The notes beneath the pieces were generated by a model. The model searched no databases and was not told the origin of the DNA. It saw only the letters and a program-made list of their open reading frames with translations. Position numbers and translations under genes: made by a program. 64,000 nt of DNA. It comes from JAFAXD01 sp963833605 (lineage in GTDB: Bacteria; Pseudomonadota; Alphaproteobacteria; Rhizobiales; Xanthobacteraceae). Shown here piece by piece: positions 9,547 to 16,944 of the stretch. Where the stretch lies: positions 1-64,000 of the forward strand of contig CAWHYZ010000021.1 in assembly GCA_963833605.1 (NCBI GenBank), written 5' to 3'. How positions within the stretch are numbered: the stretch's first letter is position 1; each line of letters starts with the position of its first letter.

Positions 9547-10530
9547 CTATTTCGGCAGATAGGACAGATCGGTGTACTTGGCGACGTTGAAGGATTGGCC
9601 GATGAAGCCGTTGGCCGCGAGCCCATCCACGATTGGTTGGATGTTCTTCGGTGACAGCCGGCCGTCGCGACGCACCAGATAATCCTTCTTGGTGAGGAGA
9701 TAGCTGTCGGCCACGTCGAACGGCAGCTTCCATTCGTCGGCGTAGATCTTGACGGCCTCGGCGCGATTGTCGAGCGCCCAGTTCACCGCGCGCAGGTAGT
9801 CCTCGATATAGTCGCGCACCGCGGCGGCATTCGCCTTCAGAAACTTGTCATCGAAAGCCATGAAGACGTAATCGGTCGGTCCGCCGTAGACGTTGCTCAC
9901 GCTGAACAGCACCTTGAGATCGCCCTTCGCCATCGCTTGCTCGTAGAACGGCTGAAACAGGGTGGCGGCCTGCACTTTGTTGTCGCGCACCATCGCCGGC
10001 AGAAACGGCGGCCGTCCCTCGACGAAGGTCAGGTCACGATCCGGATTGAGCCCACTCTTGCGCGCCATGATCCGCACGTTCTGCTCGACCGTGCTGCCGA
10101 TCGCGTTGACCCCGAAGATCTTGCCCTTGAGGTCGGCGGCACTGTTGATCCCGCTGTCGGCGCGCACCACCGTCGCGTCGTCGTAGTGGCCGTCGAAACC
10201 GAACGAGAGCAGCTGGTGCACGACGGTGACCGGCACGCGCGACTGGAACAGCGCGTTGGCCATCGGGAACGGCGTTGCCAGGCAGCCGTCGAGCTTGCCG
10301 GCGACGAGAGCCGGCATGGCGTCGCCGCTGCCGGCGAAACGGACCCACTCGACCTCGTAGGACTTGCCCATGTTCTTCAACACGTCGGGCTTCTTCTGCA
10401 TGAAGAGGTGCGCGCTGATCGAGATGTGGGTACCGATGCGGAGCTTGACCTTGTCCTGCGCCAGCGCCATCCCGCTTGCGAGGACGGCCACACCGGCGAC
10501 CAGCACTCCAAAAAGGCGGGACAGTTTCAT
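9547..10530 (-). CDS. ABC transporter substrate-binding protein, NMT1/SsuA-like
   Basis: This intact 327-residue periplasmic binding protein starts at the ATG at 10530. The start is chosen because GGGGAGGG lies just upstream and a clean signal peptide follows (MKLSRLFGVLVAGVAVLASG, cleavage after GMALA). The body shows the NMT1/THI5-like fold pattern found in nitrate, sulfonate and thiamine-precursor binding proteins, for example the RIGTHISISAHLFMQK opening strand and a DLKGKIFGVNAIGS hinge segment. As the first gene of the transporter block it sets the specificity of import. The dioxygenase upstream and the hydroxylase downstream suggest an aromatic or heteroaromatic ligand, which is an inference. 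Confidence 0.85.
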   Translation of the reverse strand: MKLSRLFGVLVAGVAVLASGMALAQDKVKLRIGTHISISAHLFMQKKPDVLKNMGKSYEVEWVRFAGSGDAMPALVAGKLDGCLATPFPMANALFQSRVPVTVVHQLLSFGFDGHYDDATVVRADSGINSAADLKGKIFGVNAIGSTVEQNVRIMARKSGLNPDRDLTFVEGRPPFLPAMVRDNKVQAATLFQPFYEQAMAKGDLKVLFSVSNVYGGPTDYVFMAFDDKFLKANAAAVRDYIEDYLRAVNWALDNRAEAVKIYADEWKLPFDVADSYLLTKKDYLVRRDGRLSPKNIQPIVDGLAANGFIGQSFNVAKYTDLSYLPK

Positions 10531-10618
10531 GGGCCCTCCCCGGCATCTTGCGTGTAGGAACTTCAACTCGACGGCGCTAAGACGATTTCCGCTCATTTGG
10601 AAGCAAAGCCTCTCGGCT

Positions 10619-10747
10619 CGTCATGGCCGGGCTTGTCGGGGTCCCCGCGCGCAAGCGCGCGGGGTGCCCCGTTCCGGCCATCTCGCTTAGGAAGGCAACG
10701 TCAGTGCCTCGACAATCGGGATCGCCGGGACAAGCCCGGCGATGACG
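10619..10747. repeat. Dispersed rhizobial palindromic repeat
   Basis: Two 19-base arms, 10619-10637 and 10729-10747, are inverted copies differing at one position (CGTCATGGCCGGGCTTGTC against CGTCATCGCCGGGCTTGTC). A smaller GC-rich palindrome (CCGCGCGCAAGCGCGCGG) lies inside. Elements with this core are scattered through Bradyrhizobium-type intergenic regions. It sits between the binding-protein gene and the dioxygenase gene, so it may form a stem in the transcript. Confidence 0.7.
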
Positions 10748-10779
10748 AGGAGAGTGGATCCAGTCGAACCGAACATACT

Positions 10780-11859
10780 TCAGCGCTGCTCGCGGACAAC
10801 CATCATCTGCGGATCGACGATGCGGCCGCGTTCGATGACCGTGCGCCCGTCGAGCATCACGGTGCAGTCGCGCATAGGCACGTCGTAGTGGCCGCGCGTG
10901 GTGCGGTTGCCGCCGCCCTGCGAGTTCGGCCCGGTCGAGAACAGGAAGTTGCCGGGGAAGACGCGGGCCGCGGCGCGGTTACGCTCCGGGTCGGCGCCGT
11001 TGAGGCCCATCCAGTACCAGCGCGCCTGCGGGTTCATGCCCCAGCCGAGATGCGAGAGCGCGTAGGGGTCGCGGTCGCCCTCGCTGTCCTTGCCGTCATC
11101 GAGCCAGTCGCGCATCAGCTTGGCGTCGAGACCACCCTCGACTTTGGTGACGTGCCCCTCGCGCACTTCCAGGCGTACCGGGTCGGTGACGAAGCGACAG
11201 TATGGCAGGATGACGATGTCGCCGGGCTGGATCACGACCGTGCCGGTCGCACTGCCCTCGTTCGGGAAGGTATGGATATGGCCGGCGCCCCAATGGTCGA
11301 AGTGGCCCGGCTCGTCGGCGAACCCCCACTGCGTCATCACCGGATACTCGCCGCAGCTCCAGGTGAGATCCGTGCCGGCGTCGGAGACGACCTGGACCTG
11401 CTTCGTGCTCCGGTAGACGCCTTCGGCATACTTGGCCGCGTCCTTGAGCCCGCGCGGCGACATCAATTGCTCGAGGTCGTCAGGCGAGTCGATGATCATC
11501 AGAACGCGCACCCGCTTGTCCATGACCGTCTTGAGCCAGCGGGCGAACAGCGGCACGTGAAAGATCACGATCAGGTCGGCGCAGGAGAGCGCCTCCAGCG
11601 TTCCTTTGCACTTGCCGACGGTCGGCACACCGACCTTGGTCCAACCCGGGATCGAGTTGACGCACATCTCGTAGGCGTCGGCACCGAGTTCGTCCGCAGC
11701 GGCGAAGGTCGCCTGGATATATTCGCGGCGGGTGCCGAGGTCGGAGACCAGCGCAATCGTGTCGCCGGGTTTCACCTTGCACAGTTCGAGCTCGCGCTTG
11801 TAGAGCATCGCGAGCTTGGCGGGGTTGACCTCAGTGGTCCGTGCTACAGCCTGGAGCAT
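10780..11859 (-). CDS. 2,5-dihydroxypyridine 5,6-dioxygenase-like (NicX family, M29-like fold)
   Basis: This 359-residue protein matches NicX of Pseudomonas putida along its length. NicX is the Fe(II) dioxygenase that opens 2,5-dihydroxypyridine in nicotinate breakdown. Shared blocks include WGFADEPGHFDHWGAG, HTFPNEGSATGT, YALSHLGWGMNPQARW and NFLFSTGPNSQGGGNRTT. The NicX iron ligands (H265, H318, D320) correspond to H270, H324 and D326 here, in SHLGWG and GHYDVPM. I chose the ATG at 11859 (MLQAVARTTEV); the frame extends to a TTG at 11901. It is the first gene of the minus-strand operon that continues into the ABC transporter and molybdenum hydroxylase. The exact substrate may differ from 2,5-dihydroxypyridine. 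Confidence 0.75.
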   Translation of the reverse strand: MLQAVARTTEVNPAKLAMLYKRELELCKVKPGDTIALVSDLGTRREYIQATFAAADELGADAYEMCVNSIPGWTKVGVPTVGKCKGTLEALSCADLIVIFHVPLFARWLKTVMDKRVRVLMIIDSPDDLEQLMSPRGLKDAAKYAEGVYRSTKQVQVVSDAGTDLTWSCGEYPVMTQWGFADEPGHFDHWGAGHIHTFPNEGSATGTVVIQPGDIVILPYCRFVTDPVRLEVREGHVTKVEGGLDAKLMRDWLDDGKDSEGDRDPYALSHLGWGMNPQARWYWMGLNGADPERNRAAARVFPGNFLFSTGPNSQGGGNRTTRGHYDVPMRDCTVMLDGRTVIERGRIVDPQMMVVREQR

Positions 11860-11901
11860 GTTTGAATGCCAATACAGATTGCAATCTAAAGATTGTTTCA
11901 A

Positions 11902-12388
11902 CGAGCAGCACGCGAGTTAAGAAGCACCACCCGGTGCACGAGGCCGCATGTCGAGCATCAGCCGGCCGTGAAGGACTTCAATACCAAGTTCCGGCTCCTC
12001 TACGAGGTGTACGAAGCGCCGAGCACACGCGCCGCAACAGTTGCATGCGACGGCGAAAGCGGCGTGCCAGATGGCGGCGTATGCCCGGCGTCAGAGCAGC
12101 GTGCGGCACTCGGTAGGCGTTATGTCATAATATACCAAGCCGACGGCTCGCACACCTTTGTAATCGCGAAGCACATCCCTACCCTCCTGATCGCCCAGCA
12201 GATCGTATAACATCACAGTCAGCTGCCCCACCTAGGGAATGTGCCGAGGATTCCAAGCTCGCATACAACGGGCAGCGACCATGCCGCCGGCAGGCTCGTT
12301 CTCTGAGACCCGGTCTTTTTTGTCTCTGCCAGCGTCAGTCGACCGAGATCTGCCGCTGCCGTGACAGATCAACATGCAGGAGGATCGC
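11902..12388. other. Intergenic region with no assigned gene
   Basis: This roughly 490-base gap separates the divergent NicX-like and GYD genes. Short frames exist on both strands, such as a plus frame ending at 12210 and a minus frame reading LRDYKGVRAVGLVYYDI near 12100-12200. None has a convincing start, ribosome site or known family. It should hold the promoter of the 2.5-11.9 kb operon, but I cannot point to -35/-10 boxes. Confidence 0.4.
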
Positions 12389-12682
12389 ATGCCGACATTC
12401 GTCCTTTCGCTCAATTGGACCGATCAAGGGATTCGTTCCGTGAAGGATGCACCAAAGCGCACGAAAGCCGCGCGCGAGCTGGGCAAGAAAATGGGCGTTG
12501 ACATAAAGCATGTCTACCTCACGTCCGGTGACAGCGATCTCTTGATCATTGCTGACACACCTGACGGAGACAACATTGCAAAATTCGCGCTTGCGATTGG
12601 CGCGCAGGGAAATGTGCGCTCGCGTACCGCGCGCGCCTGGCCCGAGGCAGAATATGTGAAGCTCGTTTCCGAGCTGCCGTGA
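12389..12682 (+). CDS. GYD domain protein
   Basis: This 97-residue soluble protein of the GYD family opens MPTFVLSLNWTDQGIRSVKD. The GYD family is a small ferredoxin-like fold of unknown function, often with a tell-tale GYD or related motif. The start at 12389 is preferred over 12374 because an AGGAGG ribosome site sits 7 bases upstream. The pattern of a strand, a helix with KDAPKRTKAARELGKKMG, then VKHVYLTSGDSDLL-type strands and TPDGDNIAKFALAIGAQGNV fits the family along its length. It is monocistronic, and no partner is evident. Confidence 0.7.
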   Translation: MPTFVLSLNWTDQGIRSVKDAPKRTKAARELGKKMGVDIKHVYLTSGDSDLLIIADTPDGDNIAKFALAIGAQGNVRSRTARAWPEAEYVKLVSELP

Positions 12683-12884
12683 TCGCGCATGGATGAGCCG
12701 GCTCCAGGTCACGCGGACGCTGCCCAATCCAGGCTGATGTTGTAAGAGAAGCGCACGGACTGCATCGCGCTCCCTTCTGGCCTCGCGTGCGAGGGCACGT
12801 TGTCCTGTGCGCTCGCGATCGGTCATCCTACTGCGCGTTCGTCGGCTGGCGTTCCGCGCTTTTCCCGGGCCGAGGCGGTTGCAA

Positions 12885-13601
12885 TCATCTTTGCACAGCA
12901 GCCTGCCCGTTGCCGGCGAGCCGGATCGCTGCCGCCCGATCCGCAACGATCAGGGCGTGGTCGCGACGGATGCGACCGGCTGGAATTGATTGATCACCTT
13001 CGCGCAAGCGGGCCAGCACCTCGGCTTTTTCGCTTCCCGTGACCAACCAAACAATGCGTCGCGAACGATCGATGATCGGATAGGTCAAGGTCATGCGCCG
13101 GCGCGCCTGGTAGGCTCTGGTCACGGCGACATCAACCTCGGTGAGGTCGAGCACCGGGTCGTCGGGCACCAGCGAAGCCGTGTGACCGTCGGGGCCCAGT
13201 CCCAGCTGAACGAGATCGAGGACGGGAGGCGAGCCGGCGCATTCCTGCAACGCACGGGCATATTGCATCGCCGCCTGACCGAGATCGATGGTATCGACCG
13301 GCATCGCGTGGATACGATCCGGCCGCAGTGGCGCGCGCGCGAGGCTGGCACGCAGTCGCGCGACATTTCTGTTCGGATCGTCGGCGGGGACGACACGCTC
13401 GTCCACCTGAAAGACGTGAACGTTCTCCCACGCGAGCCTTTCGTCGGCCAACATGCGCAACATCAGCCAGGGCGTAGTGCCACCGCTGACCGCCATGACG
13501 AAGCGGCCACGAGCCGCGACCGCCGCGCGCGCTTCCGCAGCAATGATTGCGGCGGTCGTTCTGGCGGCCGCATCGGCATCGGCAAGGACCTCGATTTGCA
13601 A
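12885..13601 (-). CDS. pgl: 6-phosphogluconolactonase
   Basis: This protein of about 238 residues belongs to the DevB/Pgl family and hydrolyses 6-phosphogluconolactone in the oxidative pentose phosphate pathway. Motifs seen are the glucosamine-6-P isomerase-like FVMAVSGGTTPWLMLRML, the VHVFQVDERVVPADDPNRN block and the LGLGPDGHTASLVPDDP block. No ATG lies at the expected N-terminus. A TTG at 13601 (LQIEVLADAD) is my best start, and the frame stays open upstream for another 1.4 kb by chance. It is divergent from pqqE, about 100 bases away. There is no zwf or edd beside it. Confidence 0.8.
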   Translation of the reverse strand: MQIEVLADADAAARTTAAIIAAEARAAVAARGRFVMAVSGGTTPWLMLRMLADERLAWENVHVFQVDERVVPADDPNRNVARLRASLARAPLRPDRIHAMPVDTIDLGQAAMQYARALQECAGSPPVLDLVQLGLGPDGHTASLVPDDPVLDLTEVDVAVTRAYQARRRMTLTYPIIDRSRRIVWLVTGSEKAEVLARLREGDQSIPAGRIRRDHALIVADRAAAIRLAGNGQAAVQR

Positions 13602-13697
13602 GCGATCACCTGTTAGCCGTAGCGAGGGCTGATCGTGCCGCCGGAGAGTTGAAACGGACCCTCGCGGACGAGCCGACCAAGGCATACAATAGAATGA

Positions 13698-14900
13698 ATG
13701 AGCGAACTCGGCCCGGCGAGGAATGCCGCGCTCGAGTGGCTCGCGCATCGAACATCGTCGGAGTTGCAGGTGAGCGCCAAGGCCAGGCAGTCGGAGACCG
13801 TCTATCGGCCCCTCGGCCTGCTGGCCGAGCTCACGCACCGTTGCCCGCTCGGCTGCCCATACTGCTCCAACCCGATCGCGCTCGAGCAGCGCACCGGCGA
13901 GCTCGACACCGCCACCTGGGCGCGCGTGTTTGGTGAAGCCGCGGCGCTGGGCGTGCTGCAGGTTCACCTCTCGGGCGGCGAGCCCGGTGCACGGCGCGAT
14001 CTGGTCGAGATCGTGGCCGCGGCCCATGCGGCCGGCCTCTACGGCAACCTGATCACGTCCGGTGTCGGCCTCACCGCCGCGACCTTGGGCAAGCTCAGCG
14101 AGGCAGGCCTCGACCACGTCCAGATCTCGATCCAGGACAGCGTCCCCGCTTCCGCCGACCGGATCGCCGGCTATGACGGCGCATTCGCGCGCAAGAACGC
14201 ACTCGCCAACGAGGTGGTGCGGCTCGGGCTGCTGCTCACCGTCAACGTGGTCGTGCACCGCGCCAACATCGTACGCATCCCCGCCATGGTCGAACTGGCC
14301 CTCGGCCTTGGGGCGAGCCGGGTCGAAATCGCGCATGTACAATATTACGGATGGGCGTTGAGGAACCGCACCGCCCTGATGCCGGAGCGCGACCAGGTCA
14401 CGCGCGCGGCCGCGCAGGTCGAGGAGCTGCGGCGGGCGCATCATGGCCGCATCGTGATCGACGCGGTCGTGCCCGATTACTACGCGCGCTATCCCAAACC
14501 CTGCGTCGGCGGCTGGGGACGGCGGTCCCTCAACGTCACGCCGTCCGGCAAGGTGCTGCCGTGTCACGCGGCCGAGACCATCCCGGGCCTCGAATTCTGG
14601 TACGTCACCGAACATGGGCTCGCCGACATTTGGGAGAATTCGCCGGCGTTTCGCGCCTTTCGCGGGGTCGGTTGGATGCGCGAGCCGTGCGCAAGCTGCG
14701 CGCGCCGAGAGGTCGATTTCGGCGGCTGCCGCTGCCAGGCCTTTGCGTTGACGGGTGACGCGACCGCGACTGATCCGGTCTGCCATCTCGCCCCTGATCA
14801 CGGTCTGATTGCGAAGCTTGCGGGCGGACGCGACGATGTCCCCTACGTCTATCGCCGGCTGACCACCAAACCGGCGGCGGCCGCAAAAAGCGCGGTGTGA
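13698..14900 (+). CDS. pqqE: PQQ biosynthesis radical SAM enzyme PqqE
   Basis: PqqE uses S-adenosylmethionine to form the C-C bond between the conserved Glu and Tyr of the peptide PqqA, the first step of PQQ synthesis. The 400-residue protein has the radical SAM motif C-x3-C-x2-C at C49, C53 and C56 (HRCPLGCPYCSNP). The SAM-binding HLSGGEPGARRDL and the substrate block YYGWALRNRTALMP follow. Its C-terminal SPASM region is rich in cysteines (PCHAAETIPGL, PCASCARREVDFGGCRCQA) for auxiliary Fe-S clusters. It stands alone about 44 kb from pqqABCD and about 800 bases upstream of an extra pqqA, instead of following pqqD. Confidence 0.93.
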   Translation: MSELGPARNAALEWLAHRTSSELQVSAKARQSETVYRPLGLLAELTHRCPLGCPYCSNPIALEQRTGELDTATWARVFGEAAALGVLQVHLSGGEPGARRDLVEIVAAAHAAGLYGNLITSGVGLTAATLGKLSEAGLDHVQISIQDSVPASADRIAGYDGAFARKNALANEVVRLGLLLTVNVVVHRANIVRIPAMVELALGLGASRVEIAHVQYYGWALRNRTALMPERDQVTRAAAQVEELRRAHHGRIVIDAVVPDYYARYPKPCVGGWGRRSLNVTPSGKVLPCHAAETIPGLEFWYVTEHGLADIWENSPAFRAFRGVGWMREPCASCARREVDFGGCRCQAFALTGDATATDPVCHLAPDHGLIAKLAGGRDDVPYVYRRLTTKPAAAAKSAV

Positions 14901-15420
14901 ACGCAGCCGAAACGCGAGTGCCGCGGCCAAGTCGTAGTCCGTAAAGTTATTGACATTTTTTATAACTAAATATATAGTTGTTGTCATTCCGGCTCACCAA
15001 GGGGCGTTTCTCGAGACGATCCTGAAGCGGGGCGGGAATGCGGTGCCTGCGGGTCCGGCTCGTAACCGGGCACTCGGGAGGCTCTGAGGATCAGCCGGGC
15101 GATACTACGGTCGTCCCGCGGGACCTAGTGCAGCAGGGTCTGGGCTTAGCGCTCGCCTGGTCCGAAGTCCCGAAAGTCACAAAGCCGCGTGGAGCGCCGA
15201 GAGGCGGGCCGTGTTCCTTCGCCAAAGGAACGCGGGTCCGCGTCGAAAGCGCGGACGATTATTGAACTTACTCGCCGGCCTCGGCGCTCCCATCCCCTTG
15301 GGGAAACGGAAAAGAGGACAATGGGTGGCCCGGCACCCGCTTTCTCCGGGCGGCGCAGCGTTGGCTGCGCGGGCTATTTGATATGTGAATCGGAAATGTT
15401 GGAGTGAAGCGCGCCTCGCG
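14901..15420. other. Non-coding stretch with AT-rich island
   Basis: No gene is supported between pqqE and the repeat at 15421. An AT-rich island at about 14940-14985 (containing TTGACATTTTTTATAACTAA) stands out in the GC-rich background and could be a promoter or a DNA-bending site, though no gene starts near it. A GC-rich stretch around 15280-15360 has no clear fold that I can name. Confidence 0.4.
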
Positions 15421-15575
15421 CCCCACCTCTCCCCGCTTGCGGGGAGAGGTCGATTTCCGAGCAAAGCGAAGGAAATCGGGCGAGGGGGAGTCACAGAGAG
15501 CTCGGAACTCGCGGCGACACCCCCTCACCCGCTCGCTTCGCTCGCGACCTCTCCCCGCAAGCGGGGAGAGGTGAC
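15421..15575. repeat. Rhizobial palindromic repeat pair
   Basis: Two self-complementary 24-mers, CCTCTCCCCGC-TTGC-GGGGAGAGG at 15426-15449 and its near copy with AAGC in the middle at 15548-15571, bracket about 100 bases. Each can fold alone and the two can pair with each other. The unit is a common dispersed repeat in Rhizobiales. It lies just upstream of the pqqA promoter. Confidence 0.7.
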
Positions 15576-15634
15576 CCTCACTCGGATTGCGCCAGGCTCA
15601 TCCGGGGTGCGCGCTCATTGCACACAAGAAACGT

Positions 15635-15663
15635 TTGCACCCCATTCCGCGTAATCCTATAGT
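15635..15663 (+). promoter_or_regulatory. Sigma-70-like promoter of the orphan pqqA
   Basis: TTGCAC at 15635-15640 and TATAGT at 15658-15663 are separated by exactly 17 bases, a near-consensus housekeeping promoter. Transcription would start near 15670, about 25 bases before the pqqA ATG at 15695, with GAGGAGGAA as a strong ribosome site between them. This is read from the sequence only. Confidence 0.5.
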
Positions 15664-15694
15664 TGCCGGCACAATACAACGAGGAGGAAATGTC

Positions 15695-15772
15695 ATGGCC
15701 TGGACAACTCCAACCTTGGTCGAGATCTGCGTCGGCCTCGAAATCAACGGCTATCTGCCGGCGGAGTTCTGA
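15695..15772 (+). CDS. pqqA: PQQ precursor peptide PqqA (orphan copy)
   Basis: This 25-residue peptide is the ribosomal precursor of PQQ. It contains the invariant E16-x3-Y20 pair inside GLEINGYLPAEF, the two residues that PqqE crosslinks. GAGGAGGAA is placed 4-5 bases before the ATG. It differs from the second copy at 58281 only at residue 13 (Val here, Ile there). It stands alone between two repeats and a terminator, 0.8 kb downstream of pqqE, and so is a separate transcription unit. A dedicated single-gene pqqA could raise precursor supply, since PqqA is consumed stoichiometrically. Confidence 0.92.
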   Translation: MAWTTPTLVEICVGLEINGYLPAEF

Positions 15773-15848
15773 ACCCCGACACCATCCAATTCTGACGCCG
15801 AATACCGCCTACACGGCGGAATGAAGGCGTTCGGCTATCGGCTAACGA

Positions 15849-15870
15849 GCCCGCCGGCAAGCCGGCGGGC
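15849..15870. terminator. Strong GC hairpin, likely bidirectional terminator
   Basis: A perfect stem of ten pairs (GCCCGCCGGC, loop AA, GCCGGCGGGC) is followed on the plus strand by TTGATCTATT. It lies 77 bases after pqqA and 6 bases before the end of the convergent gene at 15876, so it can serve both. The T-tract is weak. Confidence 0.6.
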
Positions 15871-15875
15871 TTGAT

Positions 15876-16130
15876 CTATTGGAGCGACAGCCCCGCTGAC
15901 GCCGTCGCCTTCCTGGAACTCCTCACACAAACGATCTTCACGCGCTCATCCTGGCCGATGTCCTGTCCGATGGACGTTTCGGCGAGGTAGGCTTGGCCGT
16001 GCAGGAAACAGGTGGCCGGATTTGCGAATTGCTCCGGCACGTACATCGTATGGACGGCGTTGGATTGGCTGCACGCCGCAAGGTCAGGGGTAACGGCGAG
16101 CGAGCAAACGAGGATCATGGCTGTCAGCAC
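15876..16130 (-). CDS. Small exported hypothetical protein
   Basis: This protein of about 84 residues has an N-terminal signal-like segment (MILVCSLAVTPDLAACS). The remaining conserved-looking body contains three further cysteines and the string NPATCFLHGQAYLAETSIG. It resembles short exported proteins that I recall from Bradyrhizobium-type genomes, whose function is unknown. The GTG at 16130 is preferred because AGGGAG lies 6 bases upstream; an ATG follows at 16118. It converges on pqqA. Confidence 0.6.
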   Translation of the reverse strand: MLTAMILVCSLAVTPDLAACSQSNAVHTMYVPEQFANPATCFLHGQAYLAETSIGQDIGQDERVKIVCVRSSRKATASAGLSLQ

Positions 16131-16376
16131 CAATAGCTCCCTTTAACGCGTGATGGACGCGTCTCCCTGCTATCAGTGCCCCCCGTCCGTGCGGGGCGCA
16201 TCGTGTTGCCGGAGCTTCAAGCAAGAGCCGGGCCAGGTTGACCAGTTGCGGTCGCGCAGGTCGTGACCACGACAGAAAACGCATGCGATTTCAACTTGCT
16301 ATATCAGTCCGCTGAACTCATATCAGAACTAAGCACAACTCAGTCGCACACTATATTATATGGCGATCGCTATGGG

Positions 16377-16940
16377 TCATCGATCCCCGTAATGGGCACG
16401 GATCCTGTCGGCCAGCCACGTCCAGGCTTCTTGCTCGGCCGGCCCGGCAGTCTTCTCAACCGCGATCCGCAGGTAGGCGATCTCCTGCTCGACCTTGGCG
16501 CGCGGCAGCAGATGCAGCCGGCTCACCAGGATCGCGGCTTCGACCACGGCCGCCTGGGCACGATTGAACCCAGCGAACGGCGCATGGGTCGCGCGGTGCA
16601 CGACCCGGCAGTGAAAGCGCGGCCGCTGCTCGTCCTGCGTCGTTCCGGTCACGGCAAGCTCCGCGTGGGACAGCGCGCCGGTGAGGCGGGGCACCGGCAC
16701 CTCCCGGGCCGCGGTTGTCGGCCAGTCAGCCCGGCCGGTCAGACAGCCGGCGAACACCCGCACGTCGTCGGTATAGTTTGCGACCGCGAATGGAACCGCC
16801 TGCAGATTGTCGAGGGTCGTCGAAGGACGGAACGGCGCAATGATGAAGCCCTCAGCGTCCGCGATGATCCCGATCGGCGCGATATGAACCCGACCCAGAC
16901 GATCGGCCGTCGTCACAATCGTCTCGCGGATCATCGGCAT
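16377..16940 (-). CDS. DUF447 family protein, C1-cofactor cluster
   Basis: This 187-residue protein of the DUF447 family has a flavin-reductase-like split barrel fold (IIADAEGFIIAPFRPSTTLDNL, AVANYTDDVRVFAGCLTG, CRVVHRATHAPFAGFNRAQAA). DUF447 genes occur in methanogens and in methylotrophs with the H4MPT pathway, which suggests a role in making or using the archaeal-type C1 cofactors. The reaction is not established. It begins 4 bases after the stop of the DHPS-like gene and is the last gene of the 20.8-16.4 kb operon. The start at ATG 16940 is chosen over the longer frame to 17027, whose N-terminus is Arg/Pro-rich read-through. Confidence 0.75.
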   Translation of the reverse strand: MPMIRETIVTTADRLGRVHIAPIGIIADAEGFIIAPFRPSTTLDNLQAVPFAVANYTDDVRVFAGCLTGRADWPTTAAREVPVPRLTGALSHAELAVTGTTQDEQRPRFHCRVVHRATHAPFAGFNRAQAAVVEAAILVSRLHLLPRAKVEQEIAYLRIAVEKTAGPAEQEAWTWLADRIRAHYGDR

Positions 16941-16944
16941 CTTG

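Noticed and set aside
10597..11865. A 422-codon plus frame opposite the NicX-like gene
   Set aside because: The minus strand carries full-length NicX homology with metal ligands; the plus frame has no recognisable features.
12885..14987. A 700-codon minus frame containing 6-phosphogluconolactonase
   Set aside because: The first two thirds are the antisense of pqqE kept open by high GC; only the last 238 codons are a real gene.
15845..15875. A riboswitch-like structure upstream of the gene ending at 15876
   Set aside because: The hairpin lies at the 3' ends of two convergent genes, so it fits a terminator.
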